From assembly GCA_002288455.1 (NCBI GenBank), contig NEUS01000017.1, forward strand, positions 1 to 49,169: DNA of 49,169 nt, in the 5' to 3' direction. The first letter of the stretch is position 1. Each line of letters starts with the position of its first letter. A model generated the notes under the pieces. That model was not told the DNA's origin. It saw only the letters and a list, made by a program, of their open reading frames with translations, and made no database searches. This document shows positions 41,408 to 49,169 of this stretch, one piece after another. The translations under genes and the position numbers were made by a program. The DNA comes from Opitutia bacterium Tous-C1TDCM (GTDB lineage: Bacteria; Verrucomicrobiota; Verrucomicrobiia; Opitutales; Opitutaceae).

Positions 41408-42151
41408 ATGAGCCAACAGTTCAAACTCAACGCCGCTGATCGCGCCCAGACGGGCCGCAGCGCTTCTCGTCGTCTCCGCAAAGTCAATCGCGTCCCCGCG
41501 ATCCTTTACGGCAAGCACACCAAGCCGGAGTCCCTCTCGGTCGATGGTCCCGAATTCACGCGCCTGCTGAAGGCCGTCAGTGGCCGCTCGGTTCTCATCG
41601 AGATCCAGCGCCAAGGGGGCCCCGCACTCTCCTTCCTCCAAGAAGTCCAGCGCGACCCGATCACGGACAAATACGTCCACATCGATCTCCAAGAGGTGAA
41701 GGCGAACGAAAAGTTCGAGATTCGGGTGCCGGTCCGCGTCGTCGGCGAATCGTTCGGCGTCAAGAATCAGAGCGGCGTGTTGGAAATGGCCTCCCAAGTC
41801 CTCCGCATCCGCGTCCTCCCCAAGGATCTCCCCGAAGCAATTTCCGTCGATGTCACCGAACTCAAGGTCGGTGAAACGATCAAGGTCGGCTCCCTGAAGG
41901 TCATTCCCGGAGTCGACTTCCTCGACCCCAAGGGTCAGCCCGTCGTTTCGTGCGTCGAACCCGTCGCCGAAATCGCCCAAGAAACCGCCGCGGCCACCCC
42001 GGCTGCCGGCGATGCCGCTGCTGCTGCTGCCGGAGCCGCCGCTCCTGCGGACGGCGCTGCGGCACCGGCCGCGGCCGGTGCCGCGGCTCCGGCCGCCGGT
42101 GCCAAGCCGGGTGCCGCCGCCGCCAAGCCGGCCGCTCCCGCCAAGAAGTAA
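41408..42151 (+). CDS. rplY: 50S ribosomal protein L25 (CTC/TL5 long form)
   Basis: The protein has 247 residues. The 5S-rRNA-binding domain lies at 1-95 (RASRRLRKVNRVPAILYG-like segment; SFLQEVQRDPITDKYVHIDL), and the TL5/CTC beta-domain covers about 96-190. A long low-complexity tail of Ala, Gly and Pro follows, ending in KPAAPAKK, and is longer than in most relatives. It binds 5S rRNA in the large subunit. It heads rplY-pth-rpsF-ssb, a common order in which the adjacent pth releases stalled peptidyl-tRNA. Confidence 0.93.
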   Translation: MSQQFKLNAADRAQTGRSASRRLRKVNRVPAILYGKHTKPESLSVDGPEFTRLLKAVSGRSVLIEIQRQGGPALSFLQEVQRDPITDKYVHIDLQEVKANEKFEIRVPVRVVGESFGVKNQSGVLEMASQVLRIRVLPKDLPEAISVDVTELKVGETIKVGSLKVIPGVDFLDPKGQPVVSCVEPVAEIAQETAAATPAAGDAAAAAAGAAAPADGAAAPAAAGAAAPAAGAKPGAAAAKPAAPAKK

Positions 42152-42168
42152 GTCTGGTTTTCCGTCCG

Positions 42169-42194
42169 CCCGCCGCGTCCGCGCGGCGGGTTTT
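42169..42194 (+). terminator. Hairpin between rplY and pth, possibly a partial terminator
   Basis: CCCGCCGCG (42169-42177) and CGCGGCGGG (42182-42190) form a perfect 9-bp stem with loop TCCG, followed by only four T residues. It could reduce read-through from rplY into pth without stopping it. Confidence 0.5.
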
Positions 42195-42214
42195 GGGCGA
42201 CTGTTCTTTGAGTC

Positions 42215-42799
42215 ATGTTCCTTTCGCTCGTTGCCGCTCTCGGCAATCCGGGCCGCGAGTACGAGTCCACCCGCCACAACCTCGGTTGGGTGGTGCTCGA
42301 CGCTTTCGCCAAGAAACACGGTTTGGAGTGGAAACGCTCCCCGCAGTTCGAGGCGGAGGTCGCGCGCTGGGATACCGGCACGCTTCCGACCCGCTGGTTG
42401 CTGAAGCCACGTACTTTCATGAACGCCAGCGGCCGCTCGGTCGCCGCCATGGCTCGCTTCTACAAGGTCGAGCCGGCCGCCATCGTGGCTGTCTACGATG
42501 ATCTCACGATCGATCTCGGCCTCGTCAAGGTGTCCGTCACCGGCAGTGCCGGCGGTCACAACGGTGTTGCCAGCTTGCTCGCGCAGATCGGAGACGGTTT
42601 TGCCCGATACCGCCTCGGTATCGGCCCCAAGTCGCCTGCGCAAATGGAACTCTCGGACTTCGTCCTCGGAAAATTCACGCCTGAACAACAGATCACCGTC
42701 ACTCAAAAACTCGACCACTACGTCTCCGGACTCGAATTGCTGCTTTCTCGCGGCACCGAACCGGCGATGAATCAACTTAATCGCAGAGACCCAAAATGA
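42215..42799 (+). CDS. pth: Peptidyl-tRNA hydrolase
   Basis: The protein has 194 residues. Catalytic and binding residues are visible as Asn11 in LGNPG, His21 in STRHNLGW, Asn70 in TFMNASG and Asp95 in VYDDLTIDLG. The SAGGHNGVAS loop lies further on. The enzyme recycles tRNA from prematurely released peptidyl-tRNA. Its stop overlaps the rpsF start by four bases (ATGA), showing translational coupling. Confidence 0.96.
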   Translation: MFLSLVAALGNPGREYESTRHNLGWVVLDAFAKKHGLEWKRSPQFEAEVARWDTGTLPTRWLLKPRTFMNASGRSVAAMARFYKVEPAAIVAVYDDLTIDLGLVKVSVTGSAGGHNGVASLLAQIGDGFARYRLGIGPKSPAQMELSDFVLGKFTPEQQITVTQKLDHYVSGLELLLSRGTEPAMNQLNRRDPK

Positions 42800-43092
42800 G
42801 CTCAATCAACCGCAACTACCGCGCCACCTTTATCTTCGATAATCGCGGCAAAGAAGAAACCGTCGATCAGATCCTTGATGGCGTGAAGAAAGTCATCGCT
42901 GAAGTGAAAGGCGAAGTCACCGCCGTCGAATCCATCGGCAAGAAGGATTTCGCCCGCGTCACCGACAAAAAGCTGACCGGCGCGAACTACGTGCACGTCA
43001 ACTTCTCCGGCCCGGCCGAATCTCCCGCCCAGTTGCGCGAAAAACTCCGCCTGAACGGCAGCGTTTACCGCACGTTTATCCAGTCTGCCTGA
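42796..43092 (+). CDS. rpsF: 30S ribosomal protein S6
   Basis: The protein has 98 residues, normal length, with the beta-alpha-beta layout RNYRATFIFDNRGKEETVDQI and the C-terminal RLNGSVYRTFIQS. It binds the 16S rRNA platform with S18. It is coupled to pth by a four-base overlap and precedes ssb by 25 bp. The usual partner gene rpsR is not found in this cluster. Confidence 0.92.
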   Translation: MSSINRNYRATFIFDNRGKEETVDQILDGVKKVIAEVKGEVTAVESIGKKDFARVTDKKLTGANYVHVNFSGPAESPAQLREKLRLNGSVYRTFIQSA

Positions 43093-43117
43093 CGCGACGG
43101 CTCGACCCCTTTCCCTC

Positions 43118-43597
43118 ATGCCTTCGCTCAACAAGGTCCTGCTCATGGGCAACCTCACCCGCGACCCCGAGTTGCGCGTGACGCCCAAAGGCACGTCGAT
43201 CTGCCAGTTCGCTCTGGCGATCAACCGCCAGTTCAAGATGGAGTCGGGCGAGAGTCGGGAAGAGGTCATCTTCGTCGACGTGGAAGCTTGGGGCAAACAA
43301 GGCGAAACCATCGCCAAGTATGTCACCAAAGGCCGTCCGCTGTACGTCGAAGGCCGCCTGAAGCTCGATCAGTGGGAAGACAAAAACACCAAGGAAAAGC
43401 GCAGCCGCATGAAGGTTGTGCTGGAGCAATTTCAGTTCCTCGGTGATTCCCGCGGCGGTCCCGGCGGCGGCGCTCCCGCCCCGTCCGGCGAATTCGACCA
43501 AACGGGCAGCGCGCCCGAACGCCATTCACCTCCTCCCCGCAGCAGCGCCCCCAAGCCTGCCGCGAGTGAAAATCTCGACGAAGACGTCCCGTTTTGA
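43118..43597 (+). CDS. ssb: Single-stranded DNA-binding protein
   Basis: The protein has 159 residues. The OB-fold domain covers residues 1-110 (NKVLLMGNLTRDPELRVTPKG; VDVEAWGKQGETIAKYVTKG). A flexible Gly/Pro/Ser linker leads to the acidic tail ENLDEDVPF, which recruits replication and repair proteins. It lies between rpsF and rplI, as in many bacteria, and works with dnaB two genes downstream. Confidence 0.96.
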   Translation: MPSLNKVLLMGNLTRDPELRVTPKGTSICQFALAINRQFKMESGESREEVIFVDVEAWGKQGETIAKYVTKGRPLYVEGRLKLDQWEDKNTKEKRSRMKVVLEQFQFLGDSRGGPGGGAPAPSGEFDQTGSAPERHSPPPRSSAPKPAASENLDEDVPF

Positions 43598-43621
43598 CGC
43601 CTCCGTTTTCAACCATCGTTG

Positions 43622-43663
43622 CGGCGCCGCTCCCGTGGCGCCGTCGGTCCCGCTGCCGCGGGA
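43622..43663 (+). promoter_or_regulatory. Two adjacent hairpins in the rplI leader
   Basis: CGGCGCC (43622-43628) pairs with GGCGCCG (43637-43643), and TCCCGC (43648-43653) pairs with GCGGGA (43658-43663). They fill the 108-bp gap between ssb and rplI where rpsR is usually found. They may be a protein-binding leader or simple GC-rich stems. Confidence 0.3.
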
Positions 43664-43705
43664 TCGCGACACCCGAAATCATCCGCCCTTAATCCTAGCA
43701 ACATC

Positions 43706-44251
43706 ATGGCCACTACAGAAGTTCTCCTCGTCAAACCCGTCGACGGTCTCGGCGGCGAAGGCGATCAAGTCAAAGTCCGCGCCGGCTACGCCCGCAATTT
43801 CCTGCTCCCGCGCAAGATCGCGGTGACGCTCAATGCTTCCAACAAGAAGCACGTCGAAGCACTCAAGAAGCGCCGCGCGGAGCGCGAGCAAACCGAACTT
43901 TCGAGCGCCCAGGAACTGGGCAAGAAGCTCGAAAAGACGAGCCTGGCGTTCGCCGTCAAGACCGGCGAGGGCGGCAAGATGTTCGGCGCGATCACGGGTC
44001 AGGATGTCCACGAAAAGCTCATCGCCTCCGGCATCGAGCTCGACAAAAAGAAGATCCTCCTCTTCACGCCCGTCAAGACTCTCGGCAAGCACACCGTGAA
44101 GATCAAGTTGCACACCGATGTCACGGTGGAGCTTGGCTTCGATGTCGTTTCCGAGAATCCCATCGAACCCGCGGCCGTCGAGGCCGCCCCGACTGGCGAC
44201 AGGACCGAAAAGAAGTCCGATCGCCGCCCGCGCAAGGACGCCAAGGAATAA
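43706..44251 (+). CDS. rplI: 50S ribosomal protein L9
   Basis: The protein has 181 residues, about 30 longer than E. coli L9. The N-domain (TEVLLVKPVDGLGGEGDQVKVRAGYARNFLLP, read from residue 4) and the C-domain (GKMFGAITGQDVHEKL) are both present, joined by the long helix. A charged tail (EKKSDRRPRKDAKE) is extra. The ATG at 43706 matches the family start; the frame is open 29 codons further upstream without homology. Confidence 0.95.
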   Translation: MATTEVLLVKPVDGLGGEGDQVKVRAGYARNFLLPRKIAVTLNASNKKHVEALKKRRAEREQTELSSAQELGKKLEKTSLAFAVKTGEGGKMFGAITGQDVHEKLIASGIELDKKKILLFTPVKTLGKHTVKIKLHTDVTVELGFDVVSENPIEPAAVEAAPTGDRTEKKSDRRPRKDAKE

Positions 44252-44333
44252 GTCCGTCGGTTGCGGCGGAGTGCCCCCGCGGGCCGCTCCGCCTCCTCCC
44301 TCGGTCGCTTTCGGCGACCGGCAGCAAACCCGC

Positions 44334-44365
44334 AAGGCCGCGTGATTTCACGCGGCCTTCGTTTT
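44334..44365 (+). terminator. Intrinsic terminator of rplI
   Basis: AAGGCCGCGTGA (44334-44345) and TCACGCGGCCTT (44348-44359) form a near-perfect 12-bp stem, followed by CG and four T residues. It separates the ribosomal cluster from dnaB. Confidence 0.8.
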
Positions 44366-44440
44366 GGGCGTGCGAGTTTCTTGTGCACAACCTCCGCTTG
44401 CCCGTCCGCCCGCCTCTCTTCCTAGTTCTCCGCCTTCCGC

Positions 44441-45829
44441 ATGGTTCAAGACACCGCCAGTTCCGCCCCCCGCTCCGCTTCCGGCGCACCGATGGTCGGA
44501 CGCACCTTGCCCCATAGCCTCGAAGCCGAGGAATACCTTATCTCCTGCTGTCTGCTCGACGGCCCGGATGTCATCTCCCGATGCCTCGAAGCCCGGATCA
44601 AGCCCGAGTCGTTTTATGATCCGAAACACGGCGTCATCTACGAAAAACTCCTCGAGCTCTACAATCGCCAGACTCCGATCGACATCTCCGTCGTCGCCGA
44701 GGAACTGAAGACCGCCCGCCAACTGGATCAAGTCGGCGGATACGCCTTCCTTGCCCAAGTCAGCAGCCGGATCCCGACCACCGCCCAGGCCGGTTACTTC
44801 ATCGAAAAGGTCCGCGAACAGGCCCTGCTCCGCGAAATCATCCGCTCCGCCACCGGAGCCGTCGACGATTGCTACGGGTTCACCGGCGGCATCGACGAGT
44901 TCGTCGACCAGATCGAAACCAAGATCTTCAGCGTCACCCAGAACCGCGTCAGCGAAAGCGCCAAGCAGATGCGCGAGCCGACGCGCGAGGCCATGAACGT
45001 CATCACCAAAATGATGATGAAGAAGGGTGAACTCACCGGCATCCCCTCCGGGTTCAAGGACCTCGACGGTTTCCTCTGGGGCTTCCAGCGCCAGGAAATG
45101 ATCATTCTGGCCGCCCGCCCCTCGATGGGCAAAACGTCCCTCGCCCTCAATTTCGCCGAAGCCGCCGCGTTGCCCAAAAAAGGCCCGCCGGCCGCCGTCC
45201 TCATTTTTTCCCTCGAAATGGGCGCCTCCCAACTCGCCCTGCGTATGCTCTGTTCCCGTGCCCGCGTGAACATGAAGCTCCTCCGCGACGGCCTCCTTTC
45301 CAAGAACGGCGAGGAACAGAACCGCTTGCTGGAGGCCGCCGACGAGTTCTCCAAAGCCCCCATCTTCATCGACGACTCCAGCGCGATCTCGATCATGCAG
45401 CTGCGCGCCAAAGCCCGCCGCATCCACTCCCGGACGCCCCTCGGCTTCATCATGGTCGACTATTTGCAATTGCTCAGCCCGACCGACCCCCGCGTCCCGC
45501 GCGAACAGCAGGTGGCCGAAGCCTCCCGTGGCCTTAAGGCACTTGCGAAGGAACTCGACGTCCCCGTGCTTGTTCTATCCCAACTCAATCGTTCGTCCGA
45601 AAAGGACAACCGCACCCCCAAACTCTCCGATCTGCGTGAATCAGGTTCCATCGAGCAGGATGCCGACGTCGTGCTTATGCTCGCCCGGCCCAGAGACGCG
45701 GATGAAAAGTTCCAGGTAGCCGCCGACTCCGCCGAGTTAATCGTTGCCAAACAACGAAACGGACCGGTAGGAGAATTGAGACTAACTTTCTTAAGAGACA
45801 TCACCCGCTTTGAAAACTTCCATCAGTAA
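44441..45829 (+). CDS. dnaB: Replicative DNA helicase
   Basis: The protein has 462 residues. The N-terminal primase-binding domain (20-125, PHSLEAEEYLISCCLLDG) is joined by a linker to the RecA-like domain. Walker A is ARPSMGKTSL with Lys231, Walker B is GFIMVDYLQLL, and the arginine-finger region is VAKQRNGPVGE near the end. DnaB is the hexameric fork helicase. The intein site is not occupied. It is followed by bamA, whose start overlaps its last codons. Confidence 0.96.
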   Translation: MVQDTASSAPRSASGAPMVGRTLPHSLEAEEYLISCCLLDGPDVISRCLEARIKPESFYDPKHGVIYEKLLELYNRQTPIDISVVAEELKTARQLDQVGGYAFLAQVSSRIPTTAQAGYFIEKVREQALLREIIRSATGAVDDCYGFTGGIDEFVDQIETKIFSVTQNRVSESAKQMREPTREAMNVITKMMMKKGELTGIPSGFKDLDGFLWGFQRQEMIILAARPSMGKTSLALNFAEAAALPKKGPPAAVLIFSLEMGASQLALRMLCSRARVNMKLLRDGLLSKNGEEQNRLLEAADEFSKAPIFIDDSSAISIMQLRAKARRIHSRTPLGFIMVDYLQLLSPTDPRVPREQQVAEASRGLKALAKELDVPVLVLSQLNRSSEKDNRTPKLSDLRESGSIEQDADVVLMLARPRDADEKFQVAADSAELIVAKQRNGPVGELRLTFLRDITRFENFHQ

Positions 45830-48185
45830 CCCTGTGTGCAGGGCCGTCTCCTTGTGCTGCGTTTTGGTCGGGTTGCTGACAGCGGGTCCGGCAATCTCGC
45901 TTGCGCAAGCTCCTCAAGGCCAGCAGCAAGCACCGGCACAAGCCAACCGAGTCGGCACCGTTACGATCAAGTTCGTCGGTACCGCCAACGTCAACGAACA
46001 GGTCGTCCGGGCCAACATGCAGGTCCGCGAAGGCGGCGAATTCGACGAGGTCACGATCGACCGCGATATCCGGTCCCTCTACCGCACCCAGCTTTTCGAG
46101 TACGTCGAGGTGAAGCTCGAGGCCGTCGGCGGCAATACCTTCAACCTCGTGGTCGAAGTTACCCCCAAGTTCCGCGTTCTCGCGGTCCGCTTCGAGGGCA
46201 ACTCCAAGATCAAGTCCAACCGCCTCGAAAAGGAGGCCAAGACCAAGCCCAACCAGGCCCTCGACGAACGCCAGGTGAAGGAAGACGCGGAAAAGCTCCG
46301 CGAATTTTATCAGAAATCCGGATACAATCAGGTCTCTGTCGCCTATAACGTCGAGAAGGACCGGGTCGGCGGCTTCGGCACCGTTGTTTTCAAGATCCGC
46401 GAGGGGGCCAAAGTAAAGATCGCCGAAATCAAATTCACCGGCAACAAGAGCGTCGCCGCCCGGAAACTCCGCGGCGTGATCGAGACCAAGAAATGGTGGA
46501 TCTTCTCCTGGCTCACCGGCTCGGGCCGCTTCAAGGACGACCAATTCGAGGACGACCTCGACAAACTCCGCGATTTCTACCGCGAAGAGGGTTTCCTCGA
46601 CGTCGAAATCCCCCAGGAATCCGTCCTCTTCAACTACCCGAATCCGGACAAACTCCAGCTCGTCGTCCAGATCGTTGAAGGCCGCCGCTACCGCATCGGC
46701 GAGATCGCCTTCTCCGGCAACAAACTCTTCGAGTCATCCCTTCTGCGCCGGGTCATCCGCCAGCGCTCCGGCGCCATCTTCGTGCCCTCGAAACTCGACA
46801 AAGACGTCGAACGTTTGGACGACTTCTACGGCAAAGACGGCTACCTCGACACGCGCGTCCGCCTCACCCGCAAGCCCAATGTCGCGACCGGCAACATCGA
46901 CATCGAGTACACCATCCGCGAAAGCGAAAAATTCAACGTCGAGTCCATCGTCATCGAGGGCAACACGAAGACCAAGAGCACCGTCGTCCTGCGCGAACTG
47001 GTTCTCGGCCCCGGCGATGTCTTCAGCACCGTGCTGATGAAGATCAGCCAGCTCCGCCTCGAGAATACGCGCTTCTTCGAGAACGTGAACATCACGCCGC
47101 AGGAGACCAACATCCCCGGCCGCCGCAATATGCGCATCGCCGTCCGTGAAGGCCGCACCGGCAATCTCACCTTCGGCGCCGGCTTCAGCTCCCTCGAACG
47201 CGCCACCCTCTTCGCCGAAGTCTCCCAGTCCAACTTCGACCTCTTCAATCGCCGCTCTTTCTTCCAGGGCGACGGCCAGAAATTCCGGCTCCGCATGCAG
47301 CTCGGTTCGCTCTCCAGCGAAGTCGTCCTCTCCTTCGAGGAACCTTGGCTCTTCCAGAAGCAACTCGGCCTCGGCTTCAGCGTCTTCCGCACGAGCTCGG
47401 AATACAATTCCTCCTTCTACAGCCAGATCGAAACCGGCTTCGAAGTTTACCTCCGCAAGCACCTCTTCGAGCTTTGGAACGGCCGGCTTTCCTATCTTTA
47501 CCAGATCGTCGGCATCAACGACGTCTCGCCGTCCGCTTCCCCGATCATCCGCTCCCTGGAAGGCAACAACGCCCTCTCCCAGATCGGGTTCACCCTCGAG
47601 CGCGACACCCGCGACAAGATCATCAACACCACCTCCGGCAACCGCGTTGAAATCAACACGCGCTTCGCCGGCGGGCCCCTCGGCGGCGACAAGATCAACA
47701 ACTTCTACAGCCTCGAATTCCGCGGCTCCCAGTTCTTCCCGGTTTTCGAAACCCAGACCCAGGTCCTCGCCCTCATCGCCCGCGGCGGCGTGGTCCAGAA
47801 CTTCGGCGATGCCACGGACGTGCCTTACTACAACAAATGGTACCTCGGCGGCCCCACCACCCTCCGCGGCTTCGAATTCCGCGACGTCAGTCCCCGCGAC
47901 CAGTTCGATGAGCCCATCGGCGGCAAGACCTACGGCTTCTTCAGCGCGGAATACTCCCTCGATATCGTCAGCCCGATCCGTTTCGCCATCTTCTATGACG
48001 CCGGCTTCGTGAACCGCGGCGCCTACGACTTCAATCCCGCCACCTACAACGACAACTTCGGCTTCGGCCTCCGGTTGTTCGTCGCCGGCGCGCCGCTCAG
48101 TCTCGACTTCGGCATCCCGATCACCGGCGACCGCCTCAACAAGAAGGGCAACCAGTTCAATTTTTCCTTTGGCACCCGGTTCTAA
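45810..48185 (+). CDS. bamA: Outer-membrane protein assembly factor BamA
   Basis: The protein has 791 residues. A signal peptide (SLCCVLVGLLTAGPAISLAQA) precedes five POTRA domains (about 45-440, for example RVGTVTIKFVGTANVNEQVV and KVKIAEIKFTGNKSVAARKL). The 16-strand barrel (440-791) ends in FSFGTRF with the terminal Phe. The conserved GGPTTLRGFEFRDV loop of the VRGF/Y type is present. BamA folds beta-barrel proteins into the outer membrane. The start used here is TTG, overlapping dnaB by 20 bp; GTG at 45834 is an alternative that shortens the signal's n-region. Confidence 0.94.
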   Translation: MKTSISNPVCRAVSLCCVLVGLLTAGPAISLAQAPQGQQQAPAQANRVGTVTIKFVGTANVNEQVVRANMQVREGGEFDEVTIDRDIRSLYRTQLFEYVEVKLEAVGGNTFNLVVEVTPKFRVLAVRFEGNSKIKSNRLEKEAKTKPNQALDERQVKEDAEKLREFYQKSGYNQVSVAYNVEKDRVGGFGTVVFKIREGAKVKIAEIKFTGNKSVAARKLRGVIETKKWWIFSWLTGSGRFKDDQFEDDLDKLRDFYREEGFLDVEIPQESVLFNYPNPDKLQLVVQIVEGRRYRIGEIAFSGNKLFESSLLRRVIRQRSGAIFVPSKLDKDVERLDDFYGKDGYLDTRVRLTRKPNVATGNIDIEYTIRESEKFNVESIVIEGNTKTKSTVVLRELVLGPGDVFSTVLMKISQLRLENTRFFENVNITPQETNIPGRRNMRIAVREGRTGNLTFGAGFSSLERATLFAEVSQSNFDLFNRRSFFQGDGQKFRLRMQLGSLSSEVVLSFEEPWLFQKQLGLGFSVFRTSSEYNSSFYSQIETGFEVYLRKHLFELWNGRLSYLYQIVGINDVSPSASPIIRSLEGNNALSQIGFTLERDTRDKIINTTSGNRVEINTRFAGGPLGGDKINNFYSLEFRGSQFFPVFETQTQVLALIARGGVVQNFGDATDVPYYNKWYLGGPTTLRGFEFRDVSPRDQFDEPIGGKTYGFFSAEYSLDIVSPIRFAIFYDAGFVNRGAYDFNPATYNDNFGFGLRLFVAGAPLSLDFGIPITGDRLNKKGNQFNFSFGTRF

Positions 48186-48226
48186 TTCTGTTCCGGATTC
48201 CCCTCTCCATTCTCAAAACCACCTCC

Positions 48227-48889
48227 ATGAAGCATTCCATCAAATCCCTTGTCGCCCTCGCGGCGTTCGGGCTCGTCACGCTGGCCGCCAGCGCCCAGCC
48301 GGCCGCCAAGATCCTCGTCGTCGACATGGCCAAGCTGTACGACACCCACTACAAGACGCTCGAACAGAACGCCAAGATCCAGAGCGACGACCAAAAAGCC
48401 CAGGAAGAAGTCGACAAGATGAACAAGGAGGGCAATGCCCTCGTCGAGGAATACAAGAGCCTCAATGAACAGGCCGGCAACGCCGTTCTCTCCGCCGAAG
48501 CCAAGTCCAAGGCCCAGAACGAGGCCCAGAAGAAGCTCGAAGCCATCCAGAACAAGCAGAACGAGGTCCGCAGCTTCATTCAAAACACCCGCAACTCCCT
48601 CCAGCAGCGCCTGCAGACCTTCCGCAGCCTGATGCTCGAAGAGATCGGCAAGATCGCCGCCGACGTCGCCAAGCGCAAAGGCGCCACCCTCCTGTTCGAC
48701 AAAGCCGGTCCCTCCCTCATCGGCGTTTCCAACATCATCTATTCCGATCCCGCGTACGAGATCACCGACGACGTCATGAAGGAAATCAACAAGGACCGTC
48801 CCGCCGGCGCTCCGACCGCCGCCCCGGCCGCCGCCCCCGCCGCTGGTTCTCCGACCATCAGCCTTCCTGGCGTTGGTACCAAGAAGTAA
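48227..48889 (+). CDS. skp: OmpH/Skp-family periplasmic chaperone
   Basis: The protein has 220 residues. A signal peptide (SIKSLVALAAFGLVTLAASAQ) precedes the OmpH domain (28-190), with two long coiled-coil arms (LEQNAKIQSDDQKAQEEVDK and EAQKKLEAIQNKQNEVRSFI) around a small beta core. A low-complexity Ala/Pro tail ends in GVGTKK, longer than in E. coli Skp. It holds unfolded outer-membrane proteins and delivers them to BamA, coded 41 bp upstream. The shared operon fits this. Confidence 0.92.
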   Translation: MKHSIKSLVALAAFGLVTLAASAQPAAKILVVDMAKLYDTHYKTLEQNAKIQSDDQKAQEEVDKMNKEGNALVEEYKSLNEQAGNAVLSAEAKSKAQNEAQKKLEAIQNKQNEVRSFIQNTRNSLQQRLQTFRSLMLEEIGKIAADVAKRKGATLLFDKAGPSLIGVSNIIYSDPAYEITDDVMKEINKDRPAGAPTAAPAAAPAAGSPTISLPGVGTKK

Positions 48890-48915
48890 GCTCCCTTACC
48901 TGCCAATTCCTCTCC

Positions 48916-48942
48916 GCCCCGCTCATTGGAGCGGGGCTTTTT
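48916..48942 (+). terminator. Intrinsic terminator of bamA-skp
   Basis: GCCCCGCTC (48916-48924), the loop ATTG and GAGCGGGGC (48929-48937) form a perfect 9-bp stem followed by five T residues. It lies 26 bp after the skp stop. Confidence 0.92.
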
Positions 48943-49169
48943 CATGTCCGTCGTCGGGCTGGCCAACCTTGGAAAAGTGCCGCCAAAGCCATCGCCGGCG
49001 CGAACGCGGCGCATTCTACCGCCCCCGGGTCTCCGCCGCAAAAACGACCAGTCCGACTCCTCCGAAGGTCACGTTCGGAAGCGGCTCCAATCTCAACAAA
49101 CTGCCTATTTTGGGCTGTTTTTGCCCTTTTCAGGCGGGATTTGAGCTCATTTTTGCCCATTTCTCGCGG
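48943..49169. other. Right-hand end of the window, no gene assigned
   Basis: No convincing coding frame is visible in these 227 bp. The last 60 bp are less GC-rich and contain TTTTTGCCC twice and a palindromic TGAGCTCA, suggesting a promoter region for a gene outside the window. Confidence 0.4.

Noticed and set aside
49110-49169. Repeated TTTTTGCCC at the window end as the start of a CRISPR or other array
   Set aside because: Only two short copies are present, without regular spacing or spacers.

Overview
The window is strongly GC-rich chromosomal DNA from a Gram-negative bacterium, most likely a member of the Verrucomicrobiota close to Opitutaceae. This is inferred from the gene content: LPS and outer-membrane assembly genes (waaA, lpxD, bamA, skp), an ExbB-ExbD-ExbD-TonB cluster, verrucomicrobial-type TonB receptors, an exosortase, a recurrent Opitutales C-terminal module on a beta-helix protein, and weak Shine-Dalgarno signals at many starts. 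No IS element, prophage, CRISPR array or integrase was seen. The sequence reads as stable chromosome.

Layout. 1-7.0 kb (minus): a truncated porin O/P and an RND efflux operon (pump, adaptor, TolC). 7.1-15.2 kb: a secreted beta-helix protein and a TonB receptor on the minus strand, divergent from a second TonB receptor on the plus strand. The 490-bp gap between the receptors holds a terminator-like attenuator and an inverted repeat. 15.2-23 kb: ClC channel, CorC/HlyC-type transporter, SNF2 helicase and KDO transferase. 23-29.6 kb: an exosortase divergent from an NtrC-type sigma54 activator that lacks the phospho-acceptor Asp, then a DapB-like dehydrogenase behind a candidate sigma54 promoter, then a large M14 peptidase. 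29.7-30.1 kb: tRNA-Lys, tRNA-Thr and tRNA-Gln. 30.4-35.4 kb: a seven-gene operon exbB-exbD-exbD-tonB-TPR-two membrane-anchored coiled-coil proteins, ending in a strong terminator. 35.7-41.2 kb: tRNA-Pro, an HTH/metallo-beta-lactamase-fold fusion, pyrE, then lpxD-prs-htrA on the minus strand with tRNA-Asn upstream. 41.4-48.9 kb: rplY-pth-rpsF-ssb-rplI, then dnaB-bamA-skp.

How the parts fit. The ExbB/ExbD/TonB operon would supply proton-motive energy to TonB receptors such as the two at 9-15 kb. BamA, Skp and HtrA would fold or police outer-membrane proteins such as the porin, TolC and the receptors. WaaA and LpxD build lipid A-KDO. The most unusual items are the expanded Exb/TonB operon with its two coiled-coil partners, the exosortase paired with a phosphorylation-independent-looking sigma54 activator, the HTH-MBL fusion with altered metal ligands, and several perfect inverted repeats in promoter regions.
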